Positions 9,587-19,065 of a stretch of DNA of 64,000 bases are shown here, in pieces. Within the stretch, counting starts at the first letter, position 1; each line of letters begins with the position of its first letter. Below the pieces are notes generated by a model, which saw only the letters and a program-made list of their open reading frames with translations, did no database searches and was not told the DNA's origin. The stretch lies in contig JAQXCD010000002.1 of NCBI GenBank assembly GCA_029252045.1, forward strand, positions 49,348 through 113,347, in the 5' to 3' direction. The position numbers and the translations under genes were made by a program. This DNA comes from Sulfitobacter sp. Lineage in GTDB: Bacteria; Pseudomonadota; Alphaproteobacteria; Rhodobacterales; Rhodobacteraceae.

Positions 9587-10893
9587 TCCGTTTCGCAACT
9601 GCCCTGTTTCTGGGTGCCGCTGCCGCATTCCCGGTCCGTGCTGAAGTTGAAATTCAAACCGTTACCTCCCCGGGAGGCGTTGGCGCATGGTTGGTGGAGG
9701 AACACTCCCTTCCATTTGTCGCGATCGAGATTGCCTTTACCGGTGGAACGTCGCTGGACGTTGAAGGCAAACGCGGTGCGGTTAATCTGATGACCGGCCT
9801 TCTGGAAGAGGGATCGGGAGATCTGGACGCGCGCGGGTTCGCGCGTGCGAAAGAGGCACTGGCGACGACTTTCGGTTTCGGGGCCAGCTCAGAGCAGCTG
9901 ACGATTTCGGCGCGCTTTCTGACAGAAAATTTTGACGAGTCGGTAGCACTCCTGCGGGATACAATTCAGGATCCCCGATTTGAAGATGCCGATGTAGAGC
10001 GTGTGCGGGCACAGGTTTTGTCAAATCTGGCATTCGATGCAAAGGACCCGAATGAAATTGCAGGCAAGACCTTTGCTGCTATGGCCTATGGTGATCATCC
10101 TTATGGCACTGTAGATGTGGGAACCCCCGAAACAGTTGCCGCCCTGACCCGTGACGACCTGATTGAAGCTCACCGCAACGCCCTTGTCCGCGACCGCGTT
10201 CTGGTTGGCGCAGTGGGTGATATAACACCCGAGCAATTGGGCACACTGCTGGATGCAGTGCTGGGGAACTTACCCCAATCCGGGCCGCTTTTGCCCCCGA
10301 AAGTCGAGCCGCAGATAACGGGAGGCACAACTGTAGTTGATTTCGATACGCCGCAATCCGTGGCCCTGTTTGGTCAGCGCGGTATTGCGGTCGATGACGA
10401 GGATTACTTTGCAGCTGTCTTGTTGAACCAGGTTATTGGTGGCGGGGCGTTTGACAGCCGCCTGATGCAAGAAGTGCGTGAAAAGCGCGGTCTGACCTAT
10501 GGCGTCTATTCCTACCTGTACTCCCGCGATCTGGCGAATGCCTACATGGGGTCGGTCAGTTCGGCCAACGACCGCATTGGCGAGGCGATCACCGTAATCC
10601 GCGACCAGTGGCGTTTGGCTGCAGAGGAAGGCGTGAGCGAGAAAGAGCTGCAAGACGCCAAGACCTATCTCACCGGTGCGTATCCGCTACGGTTTGATGG
10701 CAACAGCACTATTGCGGGCATCCTTGTGGGGATGCAACTGATCGGGCTGGATCCGGAGTATATCAAAACACGCAACGCGCGGGTGGATGCCGTTACATTG
10801 GAAGACGTAAAGCGCGTGGCGGGTGAACTTATGGATCCGGACGGGTTGCACTTTGTTGTTGTGGGCAAGCCAGAGGGCGTTGTGTCCGAGTGA
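9583..10893 (+). CDS. M16 family peptidase-like protein, non-catalytic partner
   Basis: 436 residues with a signal peptide ending near VRAEVE. It has the M16 fold signatures (FTGGTSLDVEGKRGAVNLM and the C-terminal VREKRGLTYGVYSYLYS), but the HxxEH site is absent: the corresponding region reads NLMTGLLEEG. The Arg and Tyr in the KRGLTYGVYS segment match the substrate-binding R/Y pair seen in the partner subunits of heterodimeric M16B peptidases. Its start codon lies inside the end of the previous gene. A 22-bp perfect inverted repeat follows it. Confidence 0.9.
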   Translation: MIRFATALFLGAAAAFPVRAEVEIQTVTSPGGVGAWLVEEHSLPFVAIEIAFTGGTSLDVEGKRGAVNLMTGLLEEGSGDLDARGFARAKEALATTFGFGASSEQLTISARFLTENFDESVALLRDTIQDPRFEDADVERVRAQVLSNLAFDAKDPNEIAGKTFAAMAYGDHPYGTVDVGTPETVAALTRDDLIEAHRNALVRDRVLVGAVGDITPEQLGTLLDAVLGNLPQSGPLLPPKVEPQITGGTTVVDFDTPQSVALFGQRGIAVDDEDYFAAVLLNQVIGGGAFDSRLMQEVREKRGLTYGVYSYLYSRDLANAYMGSVSSANDRIGEAITVIRDQWRLAAEEGVSEKELQDAKTYLTGAYPLRFDGNSTIAGILVGMQLIGLDPEYIKTRNARVDAVTLEDVKRVAGELMDPDGLHFVVVGKPEGVVSE

Positions 10894-10903
10894 TCTGTCG
10901 CTG

Positions 10904-10925
10904 ATCTGCCCCCAAGGGGGCAGAT
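10904..10925. terminator. perfect palindromic hairpin between convergent genes
   Basis: ATCTGCCCCC, two A, GGGGGCAGAT: a 10-bp perfect stem with a minimal loop. It sits between the ends of the second M16 gene (+) and the aldehyde dehydrogenase (-), so it could stop transcription from both sides. There is no long T-run on either side. Confidence 0.6.
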
Positions 10926-10950
10926 GATGAGTTTATTGGCACAATGAAGC
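10926..10950 (+). repeat. short dispersed motif, copy 1
   Basis: GATGAGTTTATTGGCACAAT plus GAAGC. Closely related strings occur at 40767-40793 and 49973-49997, all on the + strand and all intergenic. The function is unknown. Confidence 0.5.
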
Positions 10951-10956
10951 CGGGCG

Positions 10957-13293
10957 TTATTCTCCGTATGGGACCCAGATGTTTTTGACTTCGGTAGATT
11001 GGGGCAGGAAACTACGGGCGTCCGGTTTCATCCAGTCGACCGCGTGGCCGTTCTGAACCCATGTGCGTTTGAGATTGCTGGCAGAGCCGTGCTCGACCAC
11101 GGTATCAAGTGAAGGGTCGCTGAACGACCACAGGGCATCAATGTCCATATGCCGTGCCATTGTGTCGGCGACATCTGCGTGGGGGCCGGTGAGGATGTTC
11201 ACCACACCAGCAGGCACATCTGACGTCTCCAGAATTTGCGCAAAGTCAGTTGCGGCCAGCGGGAACGGCTGGGACGCACTGAGGACGATCCGGTTGCCCA
11301 TAGCGATAGCAGGTGCCATGACTGCGACCATACCCAAAAGCGGGGCTGTGGCGGGGCACAGTGCTGCGATGACGCCCACAGGCTCTTTCATGGCAAGGGC
11401 CACGCCGCGGATCGGGACGCCGTGTATCTTACCATCGTATTTGTCAGCCCATGCAGCGTAGGTGAACAGGGATTGAACAGCTGCTTCGACCTCTTTTGCA
11501 CCTGATTTTCCACCCTGCATCGCATCTAGTCTGAGTGCGAATTCATCGGCGCGGATGGCCAGATTTTCAGCGATAAAATACAGGATTTGTGCGCGCAGAT
11601 GGCCGGTTGTCCTGGCCCATCCCTTTGCGGCTTGGGCGGCTTCAACCGCGTTGCGGATGTCCTTGCGCGAAGCGTTGGGGGCATGGCCGAGTAATGCGCC
11701 GTTCTTGGCCCAGATTTCTGTGGAATACCCGCTGTCAGGGCGCGCCTGTTTGCCGCCGATATAGAGTTTGGCGGTGCGGTCGATCCCGTCGGCGGGTCCG
11801 CCTGAGCCTGTCATTGGCTGAATTGTCCTGAGGGCTTTTGGTTTGGCTTTTGACTTGGTGTAGGCTGCCAGCCCTTCCCATCCGCCTTCACGGCCGAAGC
11901 CGCTTTCGCGTATGCCGCCAAAACCTGCTGCGGCGTCCATCATGTTGGTGCCATTGATCCAGACAATGCCGGCAGCCAGTTTGGGTGCGATATCGAGTGC
12001 GAGGTTCACATTCTCGCTCCACACGCTGGCGGCAAGGCCATAGCGGGTGTTGTTGGCGATGCTCACCGCCTCTTCCGGCGTGCGGAAGGTGGTGGATACG
12101 AGGACGGGACCGAAGATTTCTTCTTGCATCAAGGTGTCGGCAGGGTGCAGGCCGGTGATCAGCGTGGGAGGATAAAAGCTGCCCTCGACGGGCAGGTCGC
12201 AGGGGGCAACGTGGGTTGTGCCGGCCGTGTTTGCCGCAACCAGTGTTGTGATGCTGGCCAGCTGTTTCGGATCAACAATGGCGCCGACGTCGATGCTTTT
12301 GTCCAAGGGTGAGCCTATGCGTAGTTTATCCATACGCGCGCGTAATTTGGCGTAAAACAGATCGGCGACGGGTTCGTGCACCAATAGGCGCGAGCCGGCG
12401 CAGCAGACTTGTCCCTGATTGAACCAGATTGCGTCCACCAGCCCTTCCACGGCGGAATCTAGATCGGCGTCATCGAAAACGATGTAGGGGGATTTGCCAC
12501 CCAGTTCCAATGATAGAGCCTTGCCGCTGCCTGCGGTGGCTTCGCGGATGCGGCGGCCCACGGCGGTGGAGCCGGTGAAGGCCACTTTGTCCACTTCGGC
12601 GCTCACGATCATCTCGCCCACAGCGCCGTTGCCAGTGACGATGTTCACGACGCCTTTCGGCACGCCGGCCTGCCCGCAGATATCGGCAAACAGCAGGGCC
12701 GTGAGGGAGGTATATTCTGCGGGCTTCAAGACGACCGTATTGCCCATCGCCAGTGCCGGTGCCACTTTCCACGCAAGCATGAGCAGTGGGAAGTTCCACG
12801 GAATGACCTGACCACATACGCCAAGGGCCGCCGCATCTGGCAATTCGCTCTCCATCAGTTGGGCCATGCCCGCGTGATAGTAAAAGTGCCGCTGGGCAAG
12901 GGGGATGTCGATGTCGCGGGCTTCACGGATGGGCTTGCCGTTATCCAGCGTCTCCAACACGGCAAACAGGCGGCTGTGCTTTTGCAACAGACGGGCGAGA
13001 GCGTAGAGCACTTTTGCCCGTGCGTGGCCACCTGCGGCCTCCCATTTGGGTTGGGCGCTGCGCGCGGCGCGCACAGCGGCATCTACATCGGCTTGGGTGC
13101 CTTGGGTGATATGCGCCAGTATCTCGCCATTGGCGGGATTGCGGCTCTCGAATACTTCGCCGGGGGGTGTCATTTCGCCGTTGATGAAATGGCCAAAGCG
13201 GCTGCCTTGGTCCACGATCCATCCCAGCGCTTCGGCGGCGGATTCAGGGGCGGGGCCATAGTCCATGGTCTCGAAAATGTCGGAAACGGTCAT
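10957..13293 (-). CDS. two-domain aldehyde dehydrogenase, ALDH16-like
   Basis: 778 residues, about 1.6 times a normal ALDH. The N-terminal domain (about 1-490) is a complete ALDH, with the general-base glutamate in LELGGKSPY (about residue 262) and a nucleophile cysteine in GQVCCAG (about residue 298). The C-terminal domain (about 510-778) repeats the ALDH fold (NGALLGHAPNASRKDIRNAV and later ALCPATAPLLG) but lacks the catalytic cysteine. This layout matches the ALDH16 family. It is 16 bp downstream of deoC and probably oxidises the acetaldehyde released by DeoC to acetate; that substrate is inferred from context. Confidence 0.88.
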   Translation of the reverse strand: MTVSDIFETMDYGPAPESAAEALGWIVDQGSRFGHFINGEMTPPGEVFESRNPANGEILAHITQGTQADVDAAVRAARSAQPKWEAAGGHARAKVLYALARLLQKHSRLFAVLETLDNGKPIREARDIDIPLAQRHFYYHAGMAQLMESELPDAAALGVCGQVIPWNFPLLMLAWKVAPALAMGNTVVLKPAEYTSLTALLFADICGQAGVPKGVVNIVTGNGAVGEMIVSAEVDKVAFTGSTAVGRRIREATAGSGKALSLELGGKSPYIVFDDADLDSAVEGLVDAIWFNQGQVCCAGSRLLVHEPVADLFYAKLRARMDKLRIGSPLDKSIDVGAIVDPKQLASITTLVAANTAGTTHVAPCDLPVEGSFYPPTLITGLHPADTLMQEEIFGPVLVSTTFRTPEEAVSIANNTRYGLAASVWSENVNLALDIAPKLAAGIVWINGTNMMDAAAGFGGIRESGFGREGGWEGLAAYTKSKAKPKALRTIQPMTGSGGPADGIDRTAKLYIGGKQARPDSGYSTEIWAKNGALLGHAPNASRKDIRNAVEAAQAAKGWARTTGHLRAQILYFIAENLAIRADEFALRLDAMQGGKSGAKEVEAAVQSLFTYAAWADKYDGKIHGVPIRGVALAMKEPVGVIAALCPATAPLLGMVAVMAPAIAMGNRIVLSASQPFPLAATDFAQILETSDVPAGVVNILTGPHADVADTMARHMDIDALWSFSDPSLDTVVEHGSASNLKRTWVQNGHAVDWMKPDARSFLPQSTEVKNIWVPYGE

Positions 13294-13309
13294 TTGGTTA
13301 GCCTCTGGA

Positions 13310-14305
13310 TCAGGATGTGGGGTGGCGATAGCTGGCGGAGTAGTTGCCAGTGACGTGATGTTCCAGCTGCCGCTCTATATCGTTTAGCAGGGATGACGCG
13401 CCAAAGCGGAACAGGTCCGGCTGCAGCCAGCGGTCACCCAGCTCTTCTTTGATCAGCGCCAGATAGGTGATTGCGTCTTTTGCCTTTGAGATACCGCCGG
13501 CAGGTTTATAGCCCACGCGGTAGCCGGTCCGGTCATAGTAATCGCGGATCGCGCGGATCATCACCAGCGTGACGGGCAGGGTCGCGTTTACGGCTTCCTT
13601 GCCCGTGGAGGTCTTGATGAAATCCGCACCTGCCATCATACACACAAGGCTGGCGCGGGCGACGTTGCGCAGACTACCAAGCTCTCCCGTGGCAAGGATC
13701 GCCTTGACGTGGGCATCACCGCAGGCGGCCCGAAAGGCGCGCATTTCATCATAGAGCGCTTGCCAGTTGCCCTCCAGCACATGGCGGCGGGAAATCACGA
13801 TGTCGATCTCGGCAGCACCTGCTGCCACCGATTGCTCGATCTCGGCAATACGCAGGGGCAGCGGGGACAGGCCCGCAGGAAAGCCGGTGGAGACCGCGGC
13901 AACAGGGATACCACTGCCGCGCAGGGCATCCACAGCGGGCGCGATCATTTCGTGGTAAACGCAGACCGCGCCTGTTGTGATGGGCGGCATGCCCAAAGCA
14001 TTCAACACCGAGGCCGCGACAGGCTGACGCGCCTTGGCGCACAAACGGCCCACGCGCCGCGCCGTGTCATCACCGGATAGGGTTGTCAGATCAATGCAGG
14101 TGACGGCCTTCAAAAGCCACGCGGCCTGATGCGCTTTTTTAACCGACCTTCGCGCGGGCAATGAGGCTGCGCGGCGTTCAATCGCGGATGTATTGGCTTG
14201 CGCGCTAAGAACCCAATTCAGATCCAGCGGCATGCCCGCATTGCGCGGCTCTGTCACTTGCGGCAATTGCGCCAGCGCGGTGTTGGTCATGGTATCGACG
14301 GGCAT
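13310..14305 (-). CDS. deoC: deoxyribose-phosphate aldolase
   Basis: 331 residues from the ATG at 14305 (GAAAGG nine or so bases upstream). It splits 2-deoxyribose-5-phosphate into glyceraldehyde-3-phosphate and acetaldehyde during deoxynucleoside breakdown. The Schiff-base lysine lies in FIKTSTGKEAVNA (about residue 229), and GYRVGYKPAGGIS gives the second conserved lysine region. The N-terminus is about 60-70 residues longer than the short bacterial form, as in the longer DeoC subgroup. The reading frame can be extended to a TTG at 14338, but that start lacks support. No deoA or deoB is visible nearby. Confidence 0.95.
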   Translation of the reverse strand: MPVDTMTNTALAQLPQVTEPRNAGMPLDLNWVLSAQANTSAIERRAASLPARRSVKKAHQAAWLLKAVTCIDLTTLSGDDTARRVGRLCAKARQPVAASVLNALGMPPITTGAVCVYHEMIAPAVDALRGSGIPVAAVSTGFPAGLSPLPLRIAEIEQSVAAGAAEIDIVISRRHVLEGNWQALYDEMRAFRAACGDAHVKAILATGELGSLRNVARASLVCMMAGADFIKTSTGKEAVNATLPVTLVMIRAIRDYYDRTGYRVGYKPAGGISKAKDAITYLALIKEELGDRWLQPDLFRFGASSLLNDIERQLEHHVTGNYSASYRHPTS

Positions 14306-14392
14306 AGGACTGCGCCTTTCGGGTAAAATGCTCTTCAAACTCGCATGGTGACCCGATGGTTTGCAAGGCGTGGCAATGCGGTTACCGACAGG

Positions 14393-14752
14393 TCAGCTGC
14401 CCCGATAGGTGGAGTAGCCGAACGGCGACAGCAAAAGTGGCACATGGTAGTGCGCATCCGGATCCGAGATACCAAAGCGCAGCGGGATCACATCCAGAAA
14501 ACGCGGCGCTTCGGGTGGCGTGCCGATACGGTCCAGATAGGCACCCGCTTCAAAGACCAGCTCATAGGTGCCAGTCCGGAAATCGGCCGCTGGCAGAATA
14601 TGGGCATCAGTACGGCCATCGTCGTTGGTACGCATCTGGGCGCAGCGCGTCCGGATATCGCCTTCTATCCTGTAAAGCGTGATCAGCAAGCCAGCGGCTG
14701 GGCGTCCCAGAGCGGTATCAAGAACATGGGTTGTAAGGTAGCCGGTGGACAT
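14393..14752 (-). CDS. uraH: 5-hydroxyisourate hydrolase
   Basis: 119 residues from the ATG at 14752, preceded by GGAGC. A transthyretin-related enzyme that opens 5-hydroxyisourate to OHCU. Signatures are the N-terminal [15 protein letters not shown] with the catalytic histidine, the second histidine in [12 protein letters not shown], and the family-defining C-terminal tetrapeptide YRGS. An in-frame ATG at 14800 would add 16 non-conserved residues. It lies upstream of deoC on the same strand and opposite the rest of the ureide genes. No uricase gene is in the window. Confidence 0.95.
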   Translation of the reverse strand: MSTGYLTTHVLDTALGRPAAGLLITLYRIEGDIRTRCAQMRTNDDGRTDAHILPAADFRTGTYELVFEAGAYLDRIGTPPEAPRFLDVIPLRFGISDPDAHYHVPLLLSPFGYSTYRGS

Positions 14753-15033
14753 TTGGTGCTCCAGTTCGGGGGAATGCGTGGACGTAGGATGTGAGTTCAT
14801 TTTGCAGATTACCGGTCTGGCGTGCCCGATTATACGAAGAATTTCACGCTCATTCGATACCCATTTTTGCTGATTCGCTCAAAAAGGGACTGGTTCGCCA
14901 CTTTTCTCCTTTTAAGGGTGTTTTTGCTTTGACCTGCGAATCACTCTCTGCCTATATCTATGCGCACAACCTAGGATAGGCCGCACTTACGGTGGCAATA
15001 ACAATATCTAGGGCAAAAAGGCTGGGGGGCCGC

Positions 15034-15643
15034 ATGACAAAAAGAGCCGCGTTTTTCGCTGCAACGCTAGTTGCGCATGCAATTTCGGGTGCCGCGCATG
15101 CGGACATTTCGCTGGCTCAAGCTTCGTTCATTTTTGACGGCAAGCGCGTAGAAATCGGGCCGAACACGCCGGATGCTGCAAAATATGCCAGCCGGTTTGC
15201 CTCCATTCCTGCATCTTGCGATCCCAACTGCATCGCACCGGCCGAGGCGGCTGTCGGGATTGAGACGGTGATCGAGCCTCAGGTGCTGGCGTTCTTGGCA
15301 GACGCTGTTGGCAAGAATAAGTGGCTCCTTGTGGATGCCCGTATGCCGTCCGACCGTGGCCTCGGGTTTATTCCCGGATCGGTCAGCTTGCCGCATCCGA
15401 CCATAGCAGAAGCCGGGGAAACGCGCACGCAGATACTCAAGGCGCTGGGCGCCCGTGCCTTTGACGATATTTACAATTTCGCGGATGCACAGATTGATGG
15501 TCTATGACAATGGCCCGTCCCAGAACGATGCGGGCGTGCTGATCGCACACTTGCTTGAGGTCGGCTATCCGCCGGAAAAAATTCGCTACTACCGTGGTGG
15601 TATGCAAGTCTGGTCGGTTTTGGCCCTAACAGTACAGGAGTGA
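15034..15643 (+). pseudogene. rhodanese-domain periplasmic protein, broken by a one-base frameshift
   Basis: From the ATG at 15034 (preceded by CTGGGGGG) the frame encodes a signal peptide ending in GAAHA and a rhodanese-like domain (KWLLVDARMPSDRGLGFIPG) as far as YNFADAQ, then runs into a stop at 15505-15507. The rest of the domain (LMVYDNGPSQNDAGVLIAHL, then the PEKIRYYRGGMQVW region) continues in another frame to 15643. Removing one base at about 15490-15494 joins the halves smoothly. Even the intact form has no cysteine in the usual active-site loop. It is either a real pseudogene or a sequencing error. The LysM gene starts four bases after its end. Confidence 0.75.
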
Positions 15644-15647
15644 AATT

Positions 15648-16694
15648 GTGAGCAACACTTCCCCAAAGATTTCGTTTAACTCCGGTGCAGCCGAAAGTGT
15701 CCGGGCGCATCATTCGGATGGGACAATGGACGCGACAGAGCAAATGGAACCAACGCCAAGGGTTCCAGTCTACGCAAGTGCCGGTTTTGCACCTGTGCCT
15801 GAGACAAGTTTTGTTCAGCGAAATGCAGTGGTGCTGGCAGTTGCTGCGATATTTGTTCTGACCTTTATGCTGGGTATCACCACCGCTTTGTTGTGGTCAG
15901 GCGGCACACAGCAAGCCGCAGCACCTGAGATACAACAGCAGACCACACAAGTGGCTGGCAATAGCTATGCCGACGCGCAAAGCGTGAGTATCGCAGCGGA
16001 CCTGAACGAAGTTGTGTCCCGCGCGGCAGTGCCCGACCTCACGGACGTCATAGGCAACACGCAATCCAGCCCCGTTGTGGCGGATCTGGCGGCGGCGGTA
16101 CTGGAAGGCCTGCAACCGCAGCGCACGGTCGGCACGTTGACGCAGGACGAGCTGGCCCAGAAAGCGGCTGAAGCAACGATGATCCTCAACAACAAGCTGC
16201 GGATGTTGCGGGAAGGTGTTTTGGCCGGTGTTTACAGTATTGATACCGTAGATGAAAACGGTGCCAAGCGGGTCAAACTGCGCACAATCAACGCCAAAAT
16301 GACCAGCGACACCGTGGGCAGTATGCTGATGCAGGCGGCAGCCGAGGGCCGGATCGAGCTGCCAGCGTCACTGCAAACAGCAGATGGCAGCGTTGATATG
16401 GACACGATGATGTTCAATCTGGTCCAGACGTCGCTGGCAAATGATGGCACACCTGAAGGGGCCGAGGCGGCCCGCGAGATGTCACGCAAGATATTTGCGG
16501 CGTCGACCGTGCAATCGAAAGATGTGGGGGGCAAGCGCGTCTATGTCGTAGAGCCCGGCGACGGCCTTGCCTATATCTCCCTGCAATTTTACGGCAAGCC
16601 GAGCGCCTTCCAGCGTATTTTCGATGCAAACCGTGACACGCTACAATCGCCCGACAAAATCAAGGTAGGCCAGCGGTTGATTATCCCCAGCTGA
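15648..16694 (+). CDS. membrane-anchored LysM domain protein
   Basis: 348 residues, GTG start with ACAGGAG upstream. An acidic, low-complexity N-terminus of about 60 residues is followed by one transmembrane helix (VLAVAAIFVLTFMLGITTAL), then a long Ala/Gln-rich, partly helical region. A C-terminal LysM domain (about the last 50 residues: YVVEPGDGLAYISLQFYG, then IKVGQRLIIPS) should bind peptidoglycan. The layout implies a cytoplasmic N-terminus and a periplasmic LysM, a cell-wall tether or envelope sensor. It is tightly coupled to the rhodanese-like gene before it. I do not recognise a named family for the middle part. Confidence 0.7.
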   Translation: MSNTSPKISFNSGAAESVRAHHSDGTMDATEQMEPTPRVPVYASAGFAPVPETSFVQRNAVVLAVAAIFVLTFMLGITTALLWSGGTQQAAAPEIQQQTTQVAGNSYADAQSVSIAADLNEVVSRAAVPDLTDVIGNTQSSPVVADLAAAVLEGLQPQRTVGTLTQDELAQKAAEATMILNNKLRMLREGVLAGVYSIDTVDENGAKRVKLRTINAKMTSDTVGSMLMQAAAEGRIELPASLQTADGSVDMDTMMFNLVQTSLANDGTPEGAEAAREMSRKIFAASTVQSKDVGGKRVYVVEPGDGLAYISLQFYGKPSAFQRIFDANRDTLQSPDKIKVGQRLIIPS

Positions 16695-16846
16695 TAAAAA
16701 CAAGAACAAACGCCTCAGTGATATTCGGACGAGCGGTGGGTCGGGCAGAAATGTCCGGCCCACTGTATTTGCAGGGCCGCTTTGCAAATTGCGGGGCGCT
16801 GCCTTTTTGTGCAATGTGCCAATACACGCTTACCAAAGGACACTTT

Positions 16847-18259
16847 ATGATCCGCTATCCCAGAGATTTTACCGGCTATGGTGCTACGTCGCCAAACGTT
16901 CAGTGGCCAAACGGTGCGCGGATCGCCGTGCAATTTGTTCTGAACTACGAAGAGGGTGGGGAGAACTGCCTGTTGCATGGCGATGCGGCGTCAGAGGCGT
17001 TTTTGTCCGAAATCGTCGGAGCAGCCCCATGGCAGGGCCAGCGGCATTGGAACATGGAGAGCATCTATGACTATGGCGCGCGTGCGGGGTTCTGGCGGCT
17101 GCACCGCTTGTTCACGGGCGCAGATGTGCCTGTTACGGTCTACGGCGTTGCCAGTGCGCTGGCCCGTGCGCCAGAGCAGGTGGAAGCGATGCAAACCGCC
17201 GGTTGGGAGATTGCCAGCCACGGTCTGAAATGGATCGACTACCGTGACCATAGTGAAGAGGCCGAAGCCGCAGATATGGCGGAGGCAATCCGCTTGCACA
17301 CAGAAGTCACGGGCGAAGCGCCGCGCGGCTGGTACTGTGGTCGGACCAGTGAAAACACTGTGCGGCTGGCCGCCCAAACCGGCGTGTTTGATTATGTTTC
17401 GGACACCTACGATGATGATCTTCCCTATTGGTCGGATATCGCGGGCACGGATCAGTTGATCATCCCCTATACGCTTGATTGCAACGATATGCGATTTGCC
17501 ACGCCGCAGGGCTTCAATTCGGGCGACCAGTTTTACAGCTACCTGAAAGACACGTTTGACGCGCTTTATGTCGAAGGGCAGGGGGGCGCGGCCAAGATGA
17601 TGTCGATCGGGTTGCACTGCCGTCTGATCGGGCGTCCGGGCCGGGTGCAGGCGCTGGCGCGGTTTGTGGATTACATCAAAGGGTTCGAGGGCGTCTGGAC
17701 GCCGCGCCGGATCGAGATTGCAGAGCATTGGAAGGCGGCACACCCGCCCGTTAAGCGGCTGATGCCATGCCGGATGGAGCGGGCGGAGTTCGTCCAGCAC
17801 TTTGGCGGCGTGTTTGAACATTCCGCATGGATCGCCGAGCGCGCCTTTGATCTGGAGCTGGGCCCTGCTCACAATAGTGCCGCAGGCCTGCATAACGCAC
17901 TGGCCCGCATGTTCCGCTCTGCCAGCACAGCCGAGCGTCTTGGCGTGCTAAACGCCCACCCCGATCTGGCGGGCAAGCTGGCCGCAGCAAAGCGCCTGAC
18001 AGCCGAAAGCACGTCAGAGCAGGCAAGTGCGGGCCTTGATGCGCTAACCGATGCGGAGCGTGCCCAGTTCACTGATATGAACACGGCCTATGTGGTCAAA
18101 CACGGATTCCCCTTCATCATCGCGGTGAAGGAAAACACCAAAGACAGCATTCTGGCAGCGTTTCAAGCACGCATCGCCAATGATACCGAAACCGAATTCA
18201 CAACGGCCTGTAAACAGGTCGAGCGCATTGCGCGCATCAGATTGGAGCAAATCCTGTGA
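16847..18259 (+). CDS. fused allantoinase (PuuE type) / OHCU decarboxylase (UraD type)
   Basis: 470 residues from the ATG at 16847, with AAAGGA upstream. The N-terminal 300 or so residues are a polysaccharide-deacetylase-like allantoinase of the PuuE type (NYEEGGENCLLHGD, HWNMESIYDYGARAGFWR, GWEIASHGLKW). The C-terminal 165 residues are a UraD-like 2-oxo-4-hydroxy-4-carboxy-5-ureidoimidazoline decarboxylase (FGGVFEHSAWIAERAF, NAHPDLAGKLA, KHGFPFIIAVK). The protein would decarboxylate OHCU to S-allantoin and hydrolyse it to allantoate, two consecutive steps. The next gene overlaps its stop. Confidence 0.93.
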   Translation: MIRYPRDFTGYGATSPNVQWPNGARIAVQFVLNYEEGGENCLLHGDAASEAFLSEIVGAAPWQGQRHWNMESIYDYGARAGFWRLHRLFTGADVPVTVYGVASALARAPEQVEAMQTAGWEIASHGLKWIDYRDHSEEAEAADMAEAIRLHTEVTGEAPRGWYCGRTSENTVRLAAQTGVFDYVSDTYDDDLPYWSDIAGTDQLIIPYTLDCNDMRFATPQGFNSGDQFYSYLKDTFDALYVEGQGGAAKMMSIGLHCRLIGRPGRVQALARFVDYIKGFEGVWTPRRIEIAEHWKAAHPPVKRLMPCRMERAEFVQHFGGVFEHSAWIAERAFDLELGPAHNSAAGLHNALARMFRSASTAERLGVLNAHPDLAGKLAAAKRLTAESTSEQASAGLDALTDAERAQFTDMNTAYVVKHGFPFIIAVKENTKDSILAAFQARIANDTETEFTTACKQVERIARIRLEQIL

Positions 18260-19065
18260 CCTACGCATTCCCCCCCGGCGGCCTGCCCGACCAGTCCGTA
18301 TCGCCGGAAGGCACCGCCGTTTTTACCGAAGCCTATGCCGTGCTGCCTGCCGTCACCCAGCGTGACATTGTGACCAGCCTTCTGCCCGGCTGGACCGGCA
18401 TGCGCATGTGGGTGCTTGCCCGCCCGATGTCTGGTTTCTCCGAGACGTTCAGCCAATACGCGGTTGAGCTGCAACCGGCGGGCGGTACGGACGCACCCGA
18501 AGTCGACGACGAAGTGCAATCCGTGATCTTTGTCGCTGGTGGTCAGGTAACAGTGAACATCGACGGTGCGCGCCATGTCCTAGACGCGGGTGGCTACGGC
18601 TATATTCCAGCGGGTGCCATGTGGACCGTCTGGAATGATAGCGATGCGGTCAGCCAGTTCCATTGGGTGCGCAAGCGTTATGTCGGGGCCGACGGTGTCG
18701 ATATGCCCGAAGCTTTCGTGACTTCCGATCACGCTGTAGCCCCAACCGAGATGCCCGATTGCGACGGCGTCTGGGCCACGACACGCTTCGTCGACCCGAA
18801 CGATCTGCGCCATGATATGCACGTCAACATCGTTACCTTCCAGCCGGGTGGTGTCATCCCCTTTGCCGAAACCCATGTGATGGAGCACGGCCTCTATGTG
18901 CTGCAAGGCACGGCAGATTATCTGCTGAACAAAGACTGGGTACCGGTCGAGGCGGGTGACTTTATGTGGCTGCGCGCTTTTTGCCCGCAGGCTTGCGTGG
19001 CAACGGGCGACAAGCCGTTCCGCTATCTTTTGTATAAAGACGTAAACCGTCACATGCCGCTATGA
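18256..19065 (+). CDS. (S)-ureidoglycine aminohydrolase, double cupin
   Basis: 269 residues, GTG start overlapping the previous stop by four bases. Two cupin domains in tandem: the first holds DEVQSVIFVAGGQVTVNI, the second holds HVMEHGLYVLQGTADYLL with metal-ligand histidines and glutamate. The sequence is of the AllE/UGlyAH type, which releases ammonia from (S)-ureidoglycine to give (S)-ureidoglycolate. It is followed by ureidoglycolate lyase, the next enzyme in the pathway. Its substrate requires an allantoate amidohydrolase, which is not in this operon. Confidence 0.9.
   Translation: MTYAFPPGGLPDQSVSPEGTAVFTEAYAVLPAVTQRDIVTSLLPGWTGMRMWVLARPMSGFSETFSQYAVELQPAGGTDAPEVDDEVQSVIFVAGGQVTVNIDGARHVLDAGGYGYIPAGAMWTVWNDSDAVSQFHWVRKRYVGADGVDMPEAFVTSDHAVAPTEMPDCDGVWATTRFVDPNDLRHDMHVNIVTFQPGGVIPFAETHVMEHGLYVLQGTADYLLNKDWVPVEAGDFMWLRAFCPQACVATGDKPFRYLLYKDVNRHMPL

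Noticed and set aside
14306..14338. DeoC start at TTG 14338
   Set aside because: The ATG at 14305 has a better-placed ribosome site, and the extra residues look unconserved.
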